From NCBI GenBank assembly GCA_033344795.1, contig JAWPMS010000001.1, forward strand, positions 744,001 to 808,000: a DNA stretch of 64,000 nt, given 5' to 3'. Shown here one piece after another: positions 9,557 to 18,550 of this stretch (position 1 is its first letter; each line of letters begins with the position of its first letter). The stretch is from SHLQ01 sp033344795. GTDB lineage: Bacteria; Actinomycetota; Acidimicrobiia; Acidimicrobiales; SHLQ01. The position numbers and the translations under genes were made by a program. Under the pieces are notes generated by a model. That model had not been told where the DNA came from. It ran no database searches and saw only the letters and a list, made by a program, of their open reading frames with translations.

Positions 9557-10429
9557 ATGACAGAACGCGCCGTGAAGTTCGGTTGGCTCTCCCCCGCGAT
9601 CGGGAACCGGTTCAGCGATCACAAGCCCATCGTGGTCTATCAGGGTGAACACATCCTGCCCACGGTCAACGATGTCTTCGACTCGTTGTGGATTGCTGAT
9701 CATTTCTACGGCATGGACGCCAAGACGGATCCGTTCATGGAGGCATGGACAACGCTTACGTGGATGGCCGCGAAGTTCCCAGACCTCGACCTCTGTCACC
9801 ATGTGCTCGGACACGGATATCGCCCTCCCGCTCTGACCGCAAAGATGGCGGCAACGCTGCAGGTGTTGTCCGGCAATCGCTTCACTCTCGGCATCGGCGC
9901 TGGCTGGCGTGAGCACGAATACGAGGCGTACGGCTACGACTTCCCGAAGCCTTCGATTCGATTCGCCGAGCTCGAAGAAGTCGTGCAGATCTGCCGTCTG
10001 ATGTGGACGGAGGACGAACCGAGTTTTCAGGGAACGTATTTCTCGATCGACGGCGCGTCTGCGCCTCCGTTGCCCGAGGTGATTCCACCGGTGTGTATTG
10101 GGGCTAAGGGCGAACGAGTCGCCCTTCCTGTGGTGGGTCGAATCGCCGATATGTGGCATGGCTCAGCCGAAGATGATGACGCCTGGCTCCGCAAACGATC
10201 CATCGTGGAGGACTCGGCGAACGGTGCCGGGCGCGACCCTGCGGACATCTCCAGCGCGATCACGATCGAGACTCCCCTGCCGGAGAGTGATGCCGAGAGC
10301 GCAGAGCTGTTGGATCGACTTGGTCGCCAGCATGCACTCGGCATCGACACGTTCGTCATGGACTTTGGTCACCCACTCTCCCCGGAGCCGATTCACCGCT
10401 TCGCAGAACAGGTCATGAGCGAACTGTAA
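9557..10429 (+). CDS. Luciferase-like (LLM) F420-dependent oxidoreductase
   Basis: A 290-residue TIM-barrel flavin/F420 enzyme. Recognised by SLWIADHFYG near the N-terminus, the central RFTLGIGAGWREHEYEAYGY and PPVCIGAKGERV. This layout is typical of actinobacterial LLM-class oxidoreductases, many of which use F420. Substrate unknown. It stands alone between the prenyl synthase and a convergent phosphoglucomutase gene. Confidence 0.85.
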   Translation: MTERAVKFGWLSPAIGNRFSDHKPIVVYQGEHILPTVNDVFDSLWIADHFYGMDAKTDPFMEAWTTLTWMAAKFPDLDLCHHVLGHGYRPPALTAKMAATLQVLSGNRFTLGIGAGWREHEYEAYGYDFPKPSIRFAELEEVVQICRLMWTEDEPSFQGTYFSIDGASAPPLPEVIPPVCIGAKGERVALPVVGRIADMWHGSAEDDDAWLRKRSIVEDSANGAGRDPADISSAITIETPLPESDAESAELLDRLGRQHALGIDTFVMDFGHPLSPEPIHRFAEQVMSEL

Positions 10430-10496
10430 CTCCCGTCCTCCACGGCGAAGATCTCACTACGGCTCACCTGTGACGTCCGACACCAGCAACCTGGCA

Positions 10497-10523
10497 CCTT
10501 TTTCAAAAAAGGGGTCTGACCCC
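10497..10523. repeat. REP-like double palindrome
   Basis: CCTTTTT-C-AAAAAAGG (10497-10512) runs into GGGGTC-T-GACCCC (10511-10523). The combination of an A/T hairpin with a GGGGTCTGACCCC core resembles REP-type palindromes linked to RAYT transposases in other bacteria. No such transposase is in the window. The next 100 bp contain degenerate copies of a GAGGAGCGCAGCGACGA-like word. Confidence 0.45.
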
Positions 10524-10646
10524 ATCGCAGGTTTGGTGCGCGCAGGAGAGACGGAGGAACGACGGGAAGGCGCCTCTGGCGCAGCAGGCGCGAAATCGAG
10601 GAGCGCAGCGACGAATTTGAGCCCTGGAGCGAGGAACGAGCGGGAG

Positions 10647-12281
10647 TTAGAGAACTTCGTCCACGAGAGATTTCGCTTCGGCCTGAACCTGAGCCAGGTG
10701 CTCTGACCCGAGAAAGCTCTCTGCGTAGATCTTGTACACGTCCTCGGTTCCCGACGGTCGAGCAGCAAACCAGGCATTTTCTGTTTGCACCTTCAGTCCA
10801 CCGATCGCGGCTCCATTGCCCGGCGCCTCCGTGAGCTTCGCGACGATTGGCTCACCGCCCACGTCGGTGGCTTCGACCTGTTCGGGTCGAAGCGCCTTCA
10901 GCGTCGCCTTCTGCTCGCGGGTCGCTGGAGCATCGATCCGGGCGTAGGCCGGCGCGCCGAATCGATCCGTGAGCGACGCGTATCGTTGGCTGGGGCTGTT
11001 GCCCGTGACCGCCTGGATCTCCGAGGCGAGAAGGCACAAGATCAGTCCGTCTTTGTCGGTTGTCCAGACCGAGCCGTCCTTACGCAAGAATGACGCGCCT
11101 GCAGACTCCTCGCCACCAAATCCGACGCTGCCGTCGAGAAGTCCAGGCACAAACCACTTGAAACCGACCGGAACTTCGATGAGCGTCTGATTCAGCGACG
11201 AAGCGACCCGATCGATCATCGACGAAGAAACGAGGGTCTTGCCGATGGCCGTGTCTTCGCCCCACCCTTCTCGGTGTGAGAACAAGTATTCGATCGCCAC
11301 AGCAAGAAAGTGATTGGGATTCATCAGGCCCGCATCGGGGGTCACGATTCCGTGACGGTCAGCATCAGCGTCGTTGCCGGTGGAGATGTCGTAACGCTCT
11401 CGCGCAGCAACGAGCGAGGCCATGGCGTTCGGCGAAGAACAATCCATGCGGATCTTGCCGTCCCAATCGAGTGTCATGAACGACCACTGTGGGTCAACCA
11501 ACGGATTGACGACTTCGAGATCGAGCGCGTAGTGATCCCCAATCGCTGCCCAGTAGTCGACGGCCGCGCCGCCCATCGGGTCCGCTCCGATACGAACGCC
11601 CGAATTGCGGATTGCCGCGACATCGACCACATTCTCGAGATCTGCCACGTACGTCCCCATGAAGTCATGGTTGTGTGTGGTTTCCGCCGATCGAGCGGCG
11701 GCCGGGCCAAGGCGATGGACGCCAGCGTTGGCGCCTTCGAGAAGTTCGTTCGCCCTGTCGGCGATCCATGACGTCGCATCGCCATCCGCCGGACCACCGT
11801 GCGGTGGGTTGTACTTGAAGCCCCCGTCTTGAGGTGGGTTGTGCGATGGAGTGACGACGATGCCATCCGCCTTGTTCGCCGCAGTTGCGTTGTAGCGGAG
11901 AATGGAGTGGCTGATCGCTGGCGTCGGCGTGAATCGATCTGCCGCATCGACCATGACATCGACGCGGTTGGCCGCGAGGACTTCGAGCGCAGTCGACCAC
12001 GATGGCGCACTCAGCGCATGAGTATCGCGCCCGAGGAAGACGGGTCCGGTGGTTCCCTGTGCGGTGCGGTACTCGACGATCGCTTGCGTGGTGGCGGCTA
12101 TGTGTGCGTCGTTGAACGACCCGTTGAGAGACGAGCCGCGATGGCCCGACGTTCCGAACTCGACCCGTTGGCTGACCTCGCCGGGATCTGGGGTGACCTC
12201 GTGATACGCGGCGAGGAGGGCGTCGATGTCTGTCAGATCTTCGGGTTGGGCTCGTTGGCCGGCGCGATTGTGCATGCGCAA
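10647..12281 (-). CDS. pgm: Phosphoglucomutase (alpha-D-glucose specific)
   Basis: A 544-residue phosphohexomutase interconverting glucose-1-phosphate and glucose-6-phosphate. Visible motifs: FGTSGHRGSS near the N-terminus, the catalytic phosphoserine loop VVTPSHNPPQDGG, the metal-binding GNDADADRHG, the sugar-binding GGEESAGASF and the phosphate-binding RPSGTEDVYK. Length fits the E. coli Pgm type. The start could be MRMH or the second Met. Glucose-1-phosphate made here could feed the sugar-transferase genes downstream, though they are not linked as an operon. Confidence 0.95.
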   Translation of the reverse strand: MRMHNRAGQRAQPEDLTDIDALLAAYHEVTPDPGEVSQRVEFGTSGHRGSSLNGSFNDAHIAATTQAIVEYRTAQGTTGPVFLGRDTHALSAPSWSTALEVLAANRVDVMVDAADRFTPTPAISHSILRYNATAANKADGIVVTPSHNPPQDGGFKYNPPHGGPADGDATSWIADRANELLEGANAGVHRLGPAAARSAETTHNHDFMGTYVADLENVVDVAAIRNSGVRIGADPMGGAAVDYWAAIGDHYALDLEVVNPLVDPQWSFMTLDWDGKIRMDCSSPNAMASLVAARERYDISTGNDADADRHGIVTPDAGLMNPNHFLAVAIEYLFSHREGWGEDTAIGKTLVSSSMIDRVASSLNQTLIEVPVGFKWFVPGLLDGSVGFGGEESAGASFLRKDGSVWTTDKDGLILCLLASEIQAVTGNSPSQRYASLTDRFGAPAYARIDAPATREQKATLKALRPEQVEATDVGGEPIVAKLTEAPGNGAAIGGLKVQTENAWFAARPSGTEDVYKIYAESFLGSEHLAQVQAEAKSLVDEVL

Positions 12282-12283
12282 AT

Positions 12284-12967
12284 TTACTCGATGGGTTCGC
12301 TGCCGTGTTCGAGGATGAACGTGACATAACTCGCGAAACGTTCCGATATCTGTTTGTGTCCACGTACTTGACCCTGCATGACGGCACCTTCGGTCACTGC
12401 GATCAACATTCCCGCATGTTCCTGCACGCTCAACCCGGGACGAACTCGTCGGCCAGCGGCGTCCAACACCGCTGCGATTCCCATTGCCACCCGGTCTTCG
12501 ACTGATTGATAGAGCACACAGAGGTCGTCGCTCAGAGTGGATCGATTCGGGGCGGCTGCCCAGGCCAGCACCTGGATCCGGAACCCATCGTCGCTCGAGA
12601 GGTTCTCGTAAAAGGCTTCACCGAACGCGCGCGCCGTCGACGTGTACGGTTCACCCGCCGCGATCACGTCCCCTGCTGTCGCCAGCGTCGACGACAGGTC
12701 ACCACGGCTGGGTGTGATCGCTCGGCTGAGCACCTCGAGGACGAGGTCACTCGAGGAGCCGAACTGTCGCGCCACTCGGCTACGAGCGCCCTTTGACCAT
12801 GAATCGAAGCGGCTTGGATTCAGACCCTTGGACAGAACCTCGAACGGCTCGGTCACGAGCCTTCGCACCGCCAGGCTGATCAACTCTTCGACCTCGTCGT
12901 CGCTCTTGCGGCGATCGAGTCGCGAATGAATGTCAGCGATACCTTCGACCGCCTTCGAGAGGTTCAT
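12284..12967 (-). CDS. TetR-like transcriptional regulator
   Basis: About 227 residues from ATG 12967 (MNLSKAVEGIADIHSRLDRR). The segment WSKGARSRVARQFGSSSDLV resembles the helix-turn-helix end of TetR proteins (KGxLYxHFxSKEDLV), and the rest is all-helical like a TetR ligand domain. The helix-turn-helix is divergent, so the family call is moderate. It is 2 bp upstream of pgm on the same strand, and may be co-transcribed with it. Confidence 0.6.
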   Translation of the reverse strand: MNLSKAVEGIADIHSRLDRRKSDDEVEELISLAVRRLVTEPFEVLSKGLNPSRFDSWSKGARSRVARQFGSSSDLVLEVLSRAITPSRGDLSSTLATAGDVIAAGEPYTSTARAFGEAFYENLSSDDGFRIQVLAWAAAPNRSTLSDDLCVLYQSVEDRVAMGIAAVLDAAGRRVRPGLSVQEHAGMLIAVTEGAVMQGQVRGHKQISERFASYVTFILEHGSEPIE

Positions 12968-13021
12968 GTATTCGGGGCTCCGATCCGCGTCGAAACTTGT
13001 ACTGCGGACGCGTAAGAGGGC

Positions 13022-13063
13022 GATGCAGTTCACCCAACCACAGATGCAGTTCACCCGACCACG
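13022..13063. repeat. Two tandem 21-bp repeats upstream of the TetR-like gene
   Basis: Two head-to-tail copies, each beginning GATGCAGTTCACCC and ending ACCAC plus one base (13022-13042 and 13043-13063), with two mismatches. They lie 55-96 bp before the regulator start, so they could be operator sites for autoregulation. Confidence 0.5.
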
Positions 13064-13159
13064 AGGGGTTGGGCCGTTCTCACCCCGCCGGTGGGAACGA
13101 AGAGAATGTAGCCCCGTTCAGCCGTGAGGGGGAACCCGAGGAACTGGACGAGTTGACGT

Positions 13160-13199
13160 ATTCATCGTGGTTGGGGCGGGTATTCCAACCCCGATGAAT
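13160..13199. terminator. Long hairpin between metY and the TetR-like gene
   Basis: Left arm 13160-13174 (ATTCATCGTGGTTGG) and right arm 13185-13199 (CCAACCCCGATGAAT) pair over 15 bp with one mismatch and a 10-base loop. It lies 130 bp past the metY stop. No T-run follows, so it is a terminator or structured-element candidate only. Confidence 0.45.
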
Positions 13200-13329
13200 G
13201 AACGCAAAACGTTCTCGTCAATCTCGATCCAGTCCCAAGAGGGATTCCGCCGTCTCCTGGGTCAACTTTGCCACCGATTTCTGGCTCGCGAGCGAACAAA
13301 CTGCGCGCTCGCGGCCCGATCGAAACCGG

Positions 13330-14637
13330 TTAGACAGCAGCGAATCCGACTTCGAGGTCCGAAATGAGATCCGCCACCGTTTCGAGGCCAACGGAGAGGC
13401 GTATCAATCCTGGCCGAACTCCCGAAGCGGCTTGTTCGGCCTCGCTCAGCTGACTGTGTGTCGTACTTGCTGGATGAATGACGAGGCTCTTCGCGTCGCC
13501 GATGTTCGCGACATGGCTGTGGAGTTGCAGCGCATCGACAAACTTCTGCCCCGCCTCGAGGCCTCCCGCTATGTCGAACGCAACAACCGAGCCATATCCG
13601 CGGCCACCCGTCAGTTCGGTCGCTCGGTCGTACCATTGCGAACTCGGCAGACCGGCGTAGGACACGCCCTCCACCAGAGGATGTGCTTCGAGGAACTCTG
13701 CGATCTTTTGTGCATTCTCGAAGTGGCGTTCCATCCGGAGGCTCAAGGTCTCGACACCCTGGAGAAACAAGAACGCGTTGAATGGTGACAGCGCAGGACC
13801 GAGGTCGCGGAGTAGCTGAACACGGGCCTTGATGATGTACGCGCCGGGTCCCAGTGCAGACCAGTACGGGAGACCGTGGTAACTCGGGTCGGGCTCGGTC
13901 AACATCGGGTGCTTGCCACTCGCTCCAAAGTCGAACGACCCGCCGTCGATGATCAGCCCACCAATTGAATTGCCATGCCCGCCGATGAACTTCGTGGCCG
14001 AATGGACAACGATGTCAGCGCCATGCTCGAGCGGACGGAGCAGATACGGCGTCGCGACGGTGTTGTCGACGATCAACGGCACCTGGTTTTCATGAGCGAC
14101 TCGGGAGATTCCTGCGATGTCGAGGACGTTGGCTCGTGGGTTTCCGATCGACTCGCCGTAGAACGCCTTCGTGTTGGGTTGCACAGCCGCCGCCCACGCG
14201 TCCAGATCATCTGGATCATCGACGAACGTGGCGGTGATCCCCATCTTTGGGAACGTGTAGTTGAAGAGGTTGTAGGTACCGCCATAGAGCGAAGACGAAA
14301 CAACGATGTGATCACCCGACTCGGCGAGGTTCAAGATCGCGAGTACCTCGGCGGCCTGGCCGCTCGAAACCGCCAACGCCCCAGGGAGTCCGACGGCTGT
14401 TTCCGTACCTCCCTCAAGCGCCGAAATCCGCCCTTCGAGGACACCCTGCGTTGGGTTCATGATGCGGGTGTAGATGTTTCCAATCTCGGCAAGCGCAAAC
14501 AGGTTCTTTGCGTGCTCGGCGTCGTTGAAGACGAACGAGGTCGTCTGATAGATCGGGACCGCTCGGGCCCCGGTCGCTGGATCGGCAACCTGCCCCGCGT
14601 GCAACTGATTGGTCTCAAAACCCCACGTACTCGTCAT
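13330..14637 (-). CDS. metY: O-acetylhomoserine sulfhydrylase (homocysteine synthase)
   Basis: A 435-residue PLP enzyme of the Cys/Met metabolism family that makes homocysteine from O-acetylhomoserine and sulfide. The N-terminus WGFETNQLHAGQ and the motif IYQTTSFVF are typical of MetY; the PLP Lys is K216 in VHSATKFIGGHG. ATG 14637 has AGGAG 6 bases upstream. Length matches MetY (about 430), not the shorter MetB/MetC/MetZ types. Single gene; no metX nearby. Confidence 0.93.
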   Translation of the reverse strand: MTSTWGFETNQLHAGQVADPATGARAVPIYQTTSFVFNDAEHAKNLFALAEIGNIYTRIMNPTQGVLEGRISALEGGTETAVGLPGALAVSSGQAAEVLAILNLAESGDHIVVSSSLYGGTYNLFNYTFPKMGITATFVDDPDDLDAWAAAVQPNTKAFYGESIGNPRANVLDIAGISRVAHENQVPLIVDNTVATPYLLRPLEHGADIVVHSATKFIGGHGNSIGGLIIDGGSFDFGASGKHPMLTEPDPSYHGLPYWSALGPGAYIIKARVQLLRDLGPALSPFNAFLFLQGVETLSLRMERHFENAQKIAEFLEAHPLVEGVSYAGLPSSQWYDRATELTGGRGYGSVVAFDIAGGLEAGQKFVDALQLHSHVANIGDAKSLVIHPASTTHSQLSEAEQAASGVRPGLIRLSVGLETVADLISDLEVGFAAV

Positions 14638-14727
14638 TACAGTCTCCTGGCATCGGATTGTTCGGCCAACCATACGGACAGTGGCCTGCACGACGCCAGA
14701 TGGCGGTCACAATGCTGATCCAAATTT

Positions 14728-14743
14728 GTCCGGTCAAACGGAC
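14728..14743. promoter_or_regulatory. Inverted repeat upstream of metY
   Basis: GTCCG-GTCAAA-CGGAC, about 90 bp before the metY start, next to CAAATTTG (14721-14728). Could be an operator or part of a leader. I could not match the leader to a SAM riboswitch consensus by eye. Confidence 0.3.
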
Positions 14744-14764
14744 GAAGAAGAGTCTTTGTTATTG

Positions 14765-16150
14765 CTAGCGCGCGCCGCGGGCCAGCAGCACCGCAGGAAC
14801 GGTCTTCACCAAGATTTCGAGGTCCTGGCCGAGCGACCAGTTCTCCACGTACCAACGATCGAGTTCATCGAGCTCGCCAAAGTCGGTATCGGACCGCCCC
14901 GATACCTGCCAACGACCGGTCATCCCCGGCGCAACGACCTCGCGATATCTGAAGCTCTCTGGCGCAGCGGTGACCTCGCTCTCGATGAACGGTCGAGGCC
15001 CGACGAGACTCATGTCGCCACGAAGGACATTCCAGAGTTGCGGCAACTCGTCGATCGACGTCTTGCGAAGCAGCGCTCCAATTCGAGTCACTCGAGGATC
15101 GGACTCCATTTTGAACACCGCACCGTCGAGCTCGTTGGTGAGATCGATCTGCAGCTCTTCGGCGCCAACGACCATGGTCTGAAATTTCAAGATGGTGAAC
15201 AGTGCGCCGCCCTTGCCGACGCGCGTTTGGCGAAAGATCGGAGGCGCTCCATCGACGATTCGGATCGCCGCAGCGACCGAGACGAGGAGCGGTGACAAAA
15301 CCAGGAGCGCTGTCGCGGAGATGGCGACATCCAACGTTCGCTTCAAGCCCATTCTCCAGCCGGTGCGAACGGGAGGTGCGATCGAGATGACGGGATGCCC
15401 CTCGACATGACGAACACCGACTCGCTGACGAGCGACGTCACCAAGCCCTGTCAACGAGACATCAACGCCCTGCCGATTCAGCATTCGAGCAAGCGGAGCG
15501 AACTTACCTCCGACCAACCCGTCCATACAGAACATGACCTGATTGGCGCGATGGATCTCGGCCAAGGCGGGAAGATCGTCGATGAACCCGAGCGAGGACG
15601 CAGATATCACCGCGTCACTCGACGCGAGCTCGGACTGGTCAACCACGAACCCGATGACGTCATAGGCATGACGTCGATCGGCCTCGAGAACATCGCGCAT
15701 CTCGACGGCCTGTCGGGGGCTCCCAGCCACGATCACACGGCTCCGGTTGCGGCGCAGGACGGCGCGAAGTCCGTGGTGGGCCCAGAGCCAGATGAACCAC
15801 AGAACGGAAACGATCACTACCCAGCGACGCGCTCCAGAACCACTGCCGAAAAAGAACGCTGCAAGCGCAAATCCTGCCGCACCCGAAACGACGGAGCGAC
15901 CGACCAGCGCGGTCACTGCGGGCCAGCGCCGTGACCTCACGCGTGTGTAGATCCCCTCCCACAACAAGGTGCCGACCACGCCGAACGACACGGGCACCCC
16001 AAGCCGAACGGTCCCCGCCGTGCGCAGGTGGCCGGGCCCCCAGAGGAGACTCGTCACAAGGATGATGATCGACGTCATCACCGTGAGGTCCAAGAGCAGA
16101 TGCGCCCAGCCGTACGAACGTTTCCGCGCCAGCGTCGTAGATATCTTCAT
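14765..16150 (-). CDS. Polyprenyl-phosphate sugar-1-phosphate transferase (WcaJ-like), copy B
   Basis: A 461-residue polyisoprenyl-phosphate hexose-1-phosphate transferase; it starts exopolysaccharide or glycan lipid assembly at the membrane. About four N-terminal membrane helices, a CoA-binding-like cytosolic domain (RVIVAGSPRQAVEMRDVL), then the catalytic domain with a reentrant hydrophobic segment, RKTSIDELPQLWNVL and MSLVGPRP. The usually conserved KFRTM is KFQTM here. ATG 16150 has AAGGAA upstream. It lies 20 bp downstream of a paralogue with the same ending (ARGAR). Confidence 0.88.
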   Translation of the reverse strand: MKISTTLARKRSYGWAHLLLDLTVMTSIIILVTSLLWGPGHLRTAGTVRLGVPVSFGVVGTLLWEGIYTRVRSRRWPAVTALVGRSVVSGAAGFALAAFFFGSGSGARRWVVIVSVLWFIWLWAHHGLRAVLRRNRSRVIVAGSPRQAVEMRDVLEADRRHAYDVIGFVVDQSELASSDAVISASSLGFIDDLPALAEIHRANQVMFCMDGLVGGKFAPLARMLNRQGVDVSLTGLGDVARQRVGVRHVEGHPVISIAPPVRTGWRMGLKRTLDVAISATALLVLSPLLVSVAAAIRIVDGAPPIFRQTRVGKGGALFTILKFQTMVVGAEELQIDLTNELDGAVFKMESDPRVTRIGALLRKTSIDELPQLWNVLRGDMSLVGPRPFIESEVTAAPESFRYREVVAPGMTGRWQVSGRSDTDFGELDELDRWYVENWSLGQDLEILVKTVPAVLLARGAR

Positions 16151-16170
16151 CAGGGGATTTCCTTCTTGTC

Positions 16171-17640
16171 TTACCTGGCGCCACGCGCCATAAGCACCGC
16201 CGGGACAGTTCGCGCAAGAATCTCGATGTCCTGGCCCAATGACCAGTTGTCGACATACCAACGATCGAGCTCATCGAGCTCGGCAAATCCAGTGTCGGAC
16301 CGCCCCGACACCTGCCAGCGACCCGTGAGCCCTGGCTTCACCGCATGACGATCGAGAAAACTCGCAGGTGCAGCCTCGACCTCAAGCACGGGAAGTGGAC
16401 GAGGGCCAACAAGGCTCATCTCGCCGCGAAGGATGTTGAAGATCTGCGGTAGCTCGTCCATCGAGGTCTTCCGCAGCAAACGACCAACGCGGGTGATCCG
16501 AGGATCGTCACGCATCTTGAAGACGGGACCATCGATGTGGTCGTTCGTCAGATCGATCTGCAGATCTTCGGCGCTATTGACCATGGTTCGAAACTTGAAG
16601 ATCGTGAAGGTCTCGCCGCCCTTACCGACACGGGTTTGGCGAAAGAGTGCTCGTCCACCATCTTCGATTCGGATCGCGAGAGCCGCAGCGAGCATCAGTG
16701 GCGCGGCAACGACGAGTAGCAGGAACGCACCGACAACGTCGACGACCCGCTTCGTTGCGAGATGCCAGCCGGCCAAAGGCGCTGGGGTAACCCGAACCAA
16801 TGGACGGCCGGAGACATGCCCGAGGCTGACACGCCGCAACGCCACGTTGGACAGCCCGGTACTCAGCGCAACTTCAACCCCCAGAACGTTCAGATCTCGA
16901 ACGAGGGGAGCAAACCTCTCCGCATCGACGGCACCCAGGCACACGACGACAAGGTCGCACTCCGCCTTCCTTGCGACGTGCGGAAGGTGATCGATGGAAC
17001 CGAGTGCGAGCTGCGAAACGATCTCGGGAACATCATCGTCGAGCTTGTCCATCACGAAACCCTGCACGTCATATGAGGTTCGTGGATCCGCTCGCAGCGC
17101 AAGGCGGGTCGCCAACGCGTCGCCGGTGTTCCCGGCGACGATCACTTTGACCGGCCGACTCGTGTCGCGAGCGCGCCGGGCGAGCACGAAACGAAGGAGA
17201 CTCATCGAGATCAACCACGCACCGGTCACGACCAGTTGCCAGACGCGCGATGGTTCGACTGCGAAAAGCCAAGCGGCGGCCACCATCGCGGCGCTTGCGC
17301 CGACGACCGAGGTCACGAGCACGGAGATGTTGCCATCCCAGCGAATGGACCGACTCACGTAATAGGCGTTGCGCCACCAGAGCGATCCCCACAACACGAG
17401 TGCGCCAGCAATGCCCAGAACGAGAGGATTGGGCGTTTGAAATCCGTCGAAGCCTTCCGTGATCAGCGTGACGGCCATCACGACGACAAGGGCAATGATC
17501 CCGTCGCTGACTGCGAGCGACACGCGGGTCGACTCGGGAGCGAGAACCGGTTGCGGGGCGGCTCCTTCGGATTCACCGTACGCCACAATGGATGTGCCAA
17601 TAGACACTCCAGGTGGTGAGTTCGTAGATGAATGTCTCAT
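16171..17640 (-). CDS. Polyprenyl-phosphate sugar-1-phosphate transferase (WcaJ-like), copy A
   Basis: A 489-residue paralogue of the following gene with the same layout: N-terminal membrane helices (about residues 40-150), a Rossmann-like middle (VKVIVAGNTGDALATRLALR), and a catalytic domain with intact KFRTM, RKTSMDELPQIFNIL and MSLVGPRPLP. Start taken at ATG 17640 (MRHSSTNSPPG); a longer frame begins at 17682. The pair probably arose by tandem duplication. A large dyad lies in the promoter region upstream. Confidence 0.88.
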   Translation of the reverse strand: MRHSSTNSPPGVSIGTSIVAYGESEGAAPQPVLAPESTRVSLAVSDGIIALVVVMAVTLITEGFDGFQTPNPLVLGIAGALVLWGSLWWRNAYYVSRSIRWDGNISVLVTSVVGASAAMVAAAWLFAVEPSRVWQLVVTGAWLISMSLLRFVLARRARDTSRPVKVIVAGNTGDALATRLALRADPRTSYDVQGFVMDKLDDDVPEIVSQLALGSIDHLPHVARKAECDLVVVCLGAVDAERFAPLVRDLNVLGVEVALSTGLSNVALRRVSLGHVSGRPLVRVTPAPLAGWHLATKRVVDVVGAFLLLVVAAPLMLAAALAIRIEDGGRALFRQTRVGKGGETFTIFKFRTMVNSAEDLQIDLTNDHIDGPVFKMRDDPRITRVGRLLRKTSMDELPQIFNILRGEMSLVGPRPLPVLEVEAAPASFLDRHAVKPGLTGRWQVSGRSDTGFAELDELDRWYVDNWSLGQDIEILARTVPAVLMARGAR

Positions 17641-17697
17641 GAGGTCGTCTTTCGTCCGCCGACTTGCGCCCCATGCCAACACCGTACGATGCAGTCG

Positions 17698-17759
17698 CCC
17701 AAGAATGCTCCGCCTGAATAGTACTCATATTACTAGTACGCGGGTGGAGACTTCTTGGG
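17698..17759. promoter_or_regulatory. 62-bp imperfect dyad upstream of the sugar-transferase pair
   Basis: Left arm 17698-17714 (CCCAAGAATGCTCCGCC) and right arm 17743-17759 pair at 14 of 17 positions. Near the centre is a second repeat, TAGTA-CTCATAT-TACTA (17719-17735), in an AT-rich core. TTTTT follows the right arm on the plus strand. It could be an operator for the transferase genes or a terminator against plus-strand transcription. Confidence 0.5.
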
Positions 17760-17782
17760 TTTTTGTCACGCTCTGCAACCAA

Positions 17783-18535
17783 TTAGTGCCGTGACCGCAG
17801 AGCGTTGACTACTTCGGTGGTGAATTCGGGCCGACAGATCACCAAGTTACTAACAACCGGGTGTGTTTTGTTGAATCGGAGCGGCTCGCCGTCCGCGCCC
17901 CGCGCATCGAGTCCTGCTGCCAAGGCAACCGCTATGGGTGCGCAAACGTCCCACTCGTACAACGGAGAGTCGTGCACGTAGACATCGGCCTGTCCGGTCG
18001 CGACCAGCATTGCCTTCACCCCAGCGGAGCTGCACGTGGTGAGATCGGCATCGAGCCGGGCCGCAAGAAATCTTCCGTCCGAGTGAGATCGACTTCGTCC
18101 GGTCACGACGATCGGTCGTCGATCACCTCGATCGGGCACGGTCGGGACAGCTTGTGTCGACCCGGTCAGGTCGAGGCCCGGCACGGCAACCGCGCCGACC
18201 TCTGGCCGACCGTCGATCGACAGCGCGATGTGCACCGCCCATTCCTGGTTGCCGACCCCGAACCCACTCGAACCATCCAAGGGATCGATGATCCAAGCCC
18301 GGCTCGACTCGAGACGCTCGCCGTCGTCATGACCTTCCTCCGAGAGCAGGCCATCGTCTGGCCGATGTTCGGCAAGCTCACCGACGAGGTATTCGTGTGC
18401 CAGCGAGTCGCCGATGTCTTCGAGCGACCAGCCACGATGGCCCTGCGCCCAACCAGTCCTTTGCGCGTCGATGAGGCGACGCGCCGTCTCGTCGGCAAGC
18501 CGATGCGCAAGCTGATGGTCATCGTCGTTGTTCAA
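17783..18535 (-). CDS. CysQ-like 3'(2'),5'-bisphosphate nucleotidase / inositol monophosphatase family
   Basis: A 250-residue Mg-dependent, Li-sensitive-type phosphatase. Metal-binding motifs: LLSEEGHDD, the core WIIDPLDGSSGFG, and C-terminal YEWDVCAPIAVALAAG. The short length and EEGHDD favour the CysQ branch (PAP or PAPS hydrolysis), which would fit sulfur metabolism, but inositol phosphatase activity cannot be excluded. It is 15 bp downstream of lysS. Confidence 0.82.
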   Translation of the reverse strand: MNNDDDHQLAHRLADETARRLIDAQRTGWAQGHRGWSLEDIGDSLAHEYLVGELAEHRPDDGLLSEEGHDDGERLESSRAWIIDPLDGSSGFGVGNQEWAVHIALSIDGRPEVGAVAVPGLDLTGSTQAVPTVPDRGDRRPIVVTGRSRSHSDGRFLAARLDADLTTCSSAGVKAMLVATGQADVYVHDSPLYEWDVCAPIAVALAAGLDARGADGEPLRFNKTHPVVSNLVICRPEFTTEVVNALRSRH

Positions 18536-18550
18536 CGACAGATCGACGAT

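Larger units (their letters stand above)
12968..13329. other. 362-bp intergenic region
   Basis: Non-coding between the metY stop and the TetR-like start. It holds a 21-bp tandem repeat close to the TetR start and a long imperfect hairpin; both are listed separately. Short open frames here have no ribosome-binding site and no family resemblance. Confidence 0.6.

Noticed and set aside
10470..10706. Plus-strand frame of 78 codons after the LLM gene
   Set aside because: Runs through the REP-like palindrome and into the 3' end of pgm; no RBS or family resemblance.
14638..14764. SAM riboswitch before metY
   Set aside because: I could not find the conserved SAM-I, SAM-II or SAM-IV core by eye; only a short inverted repeat is supported.
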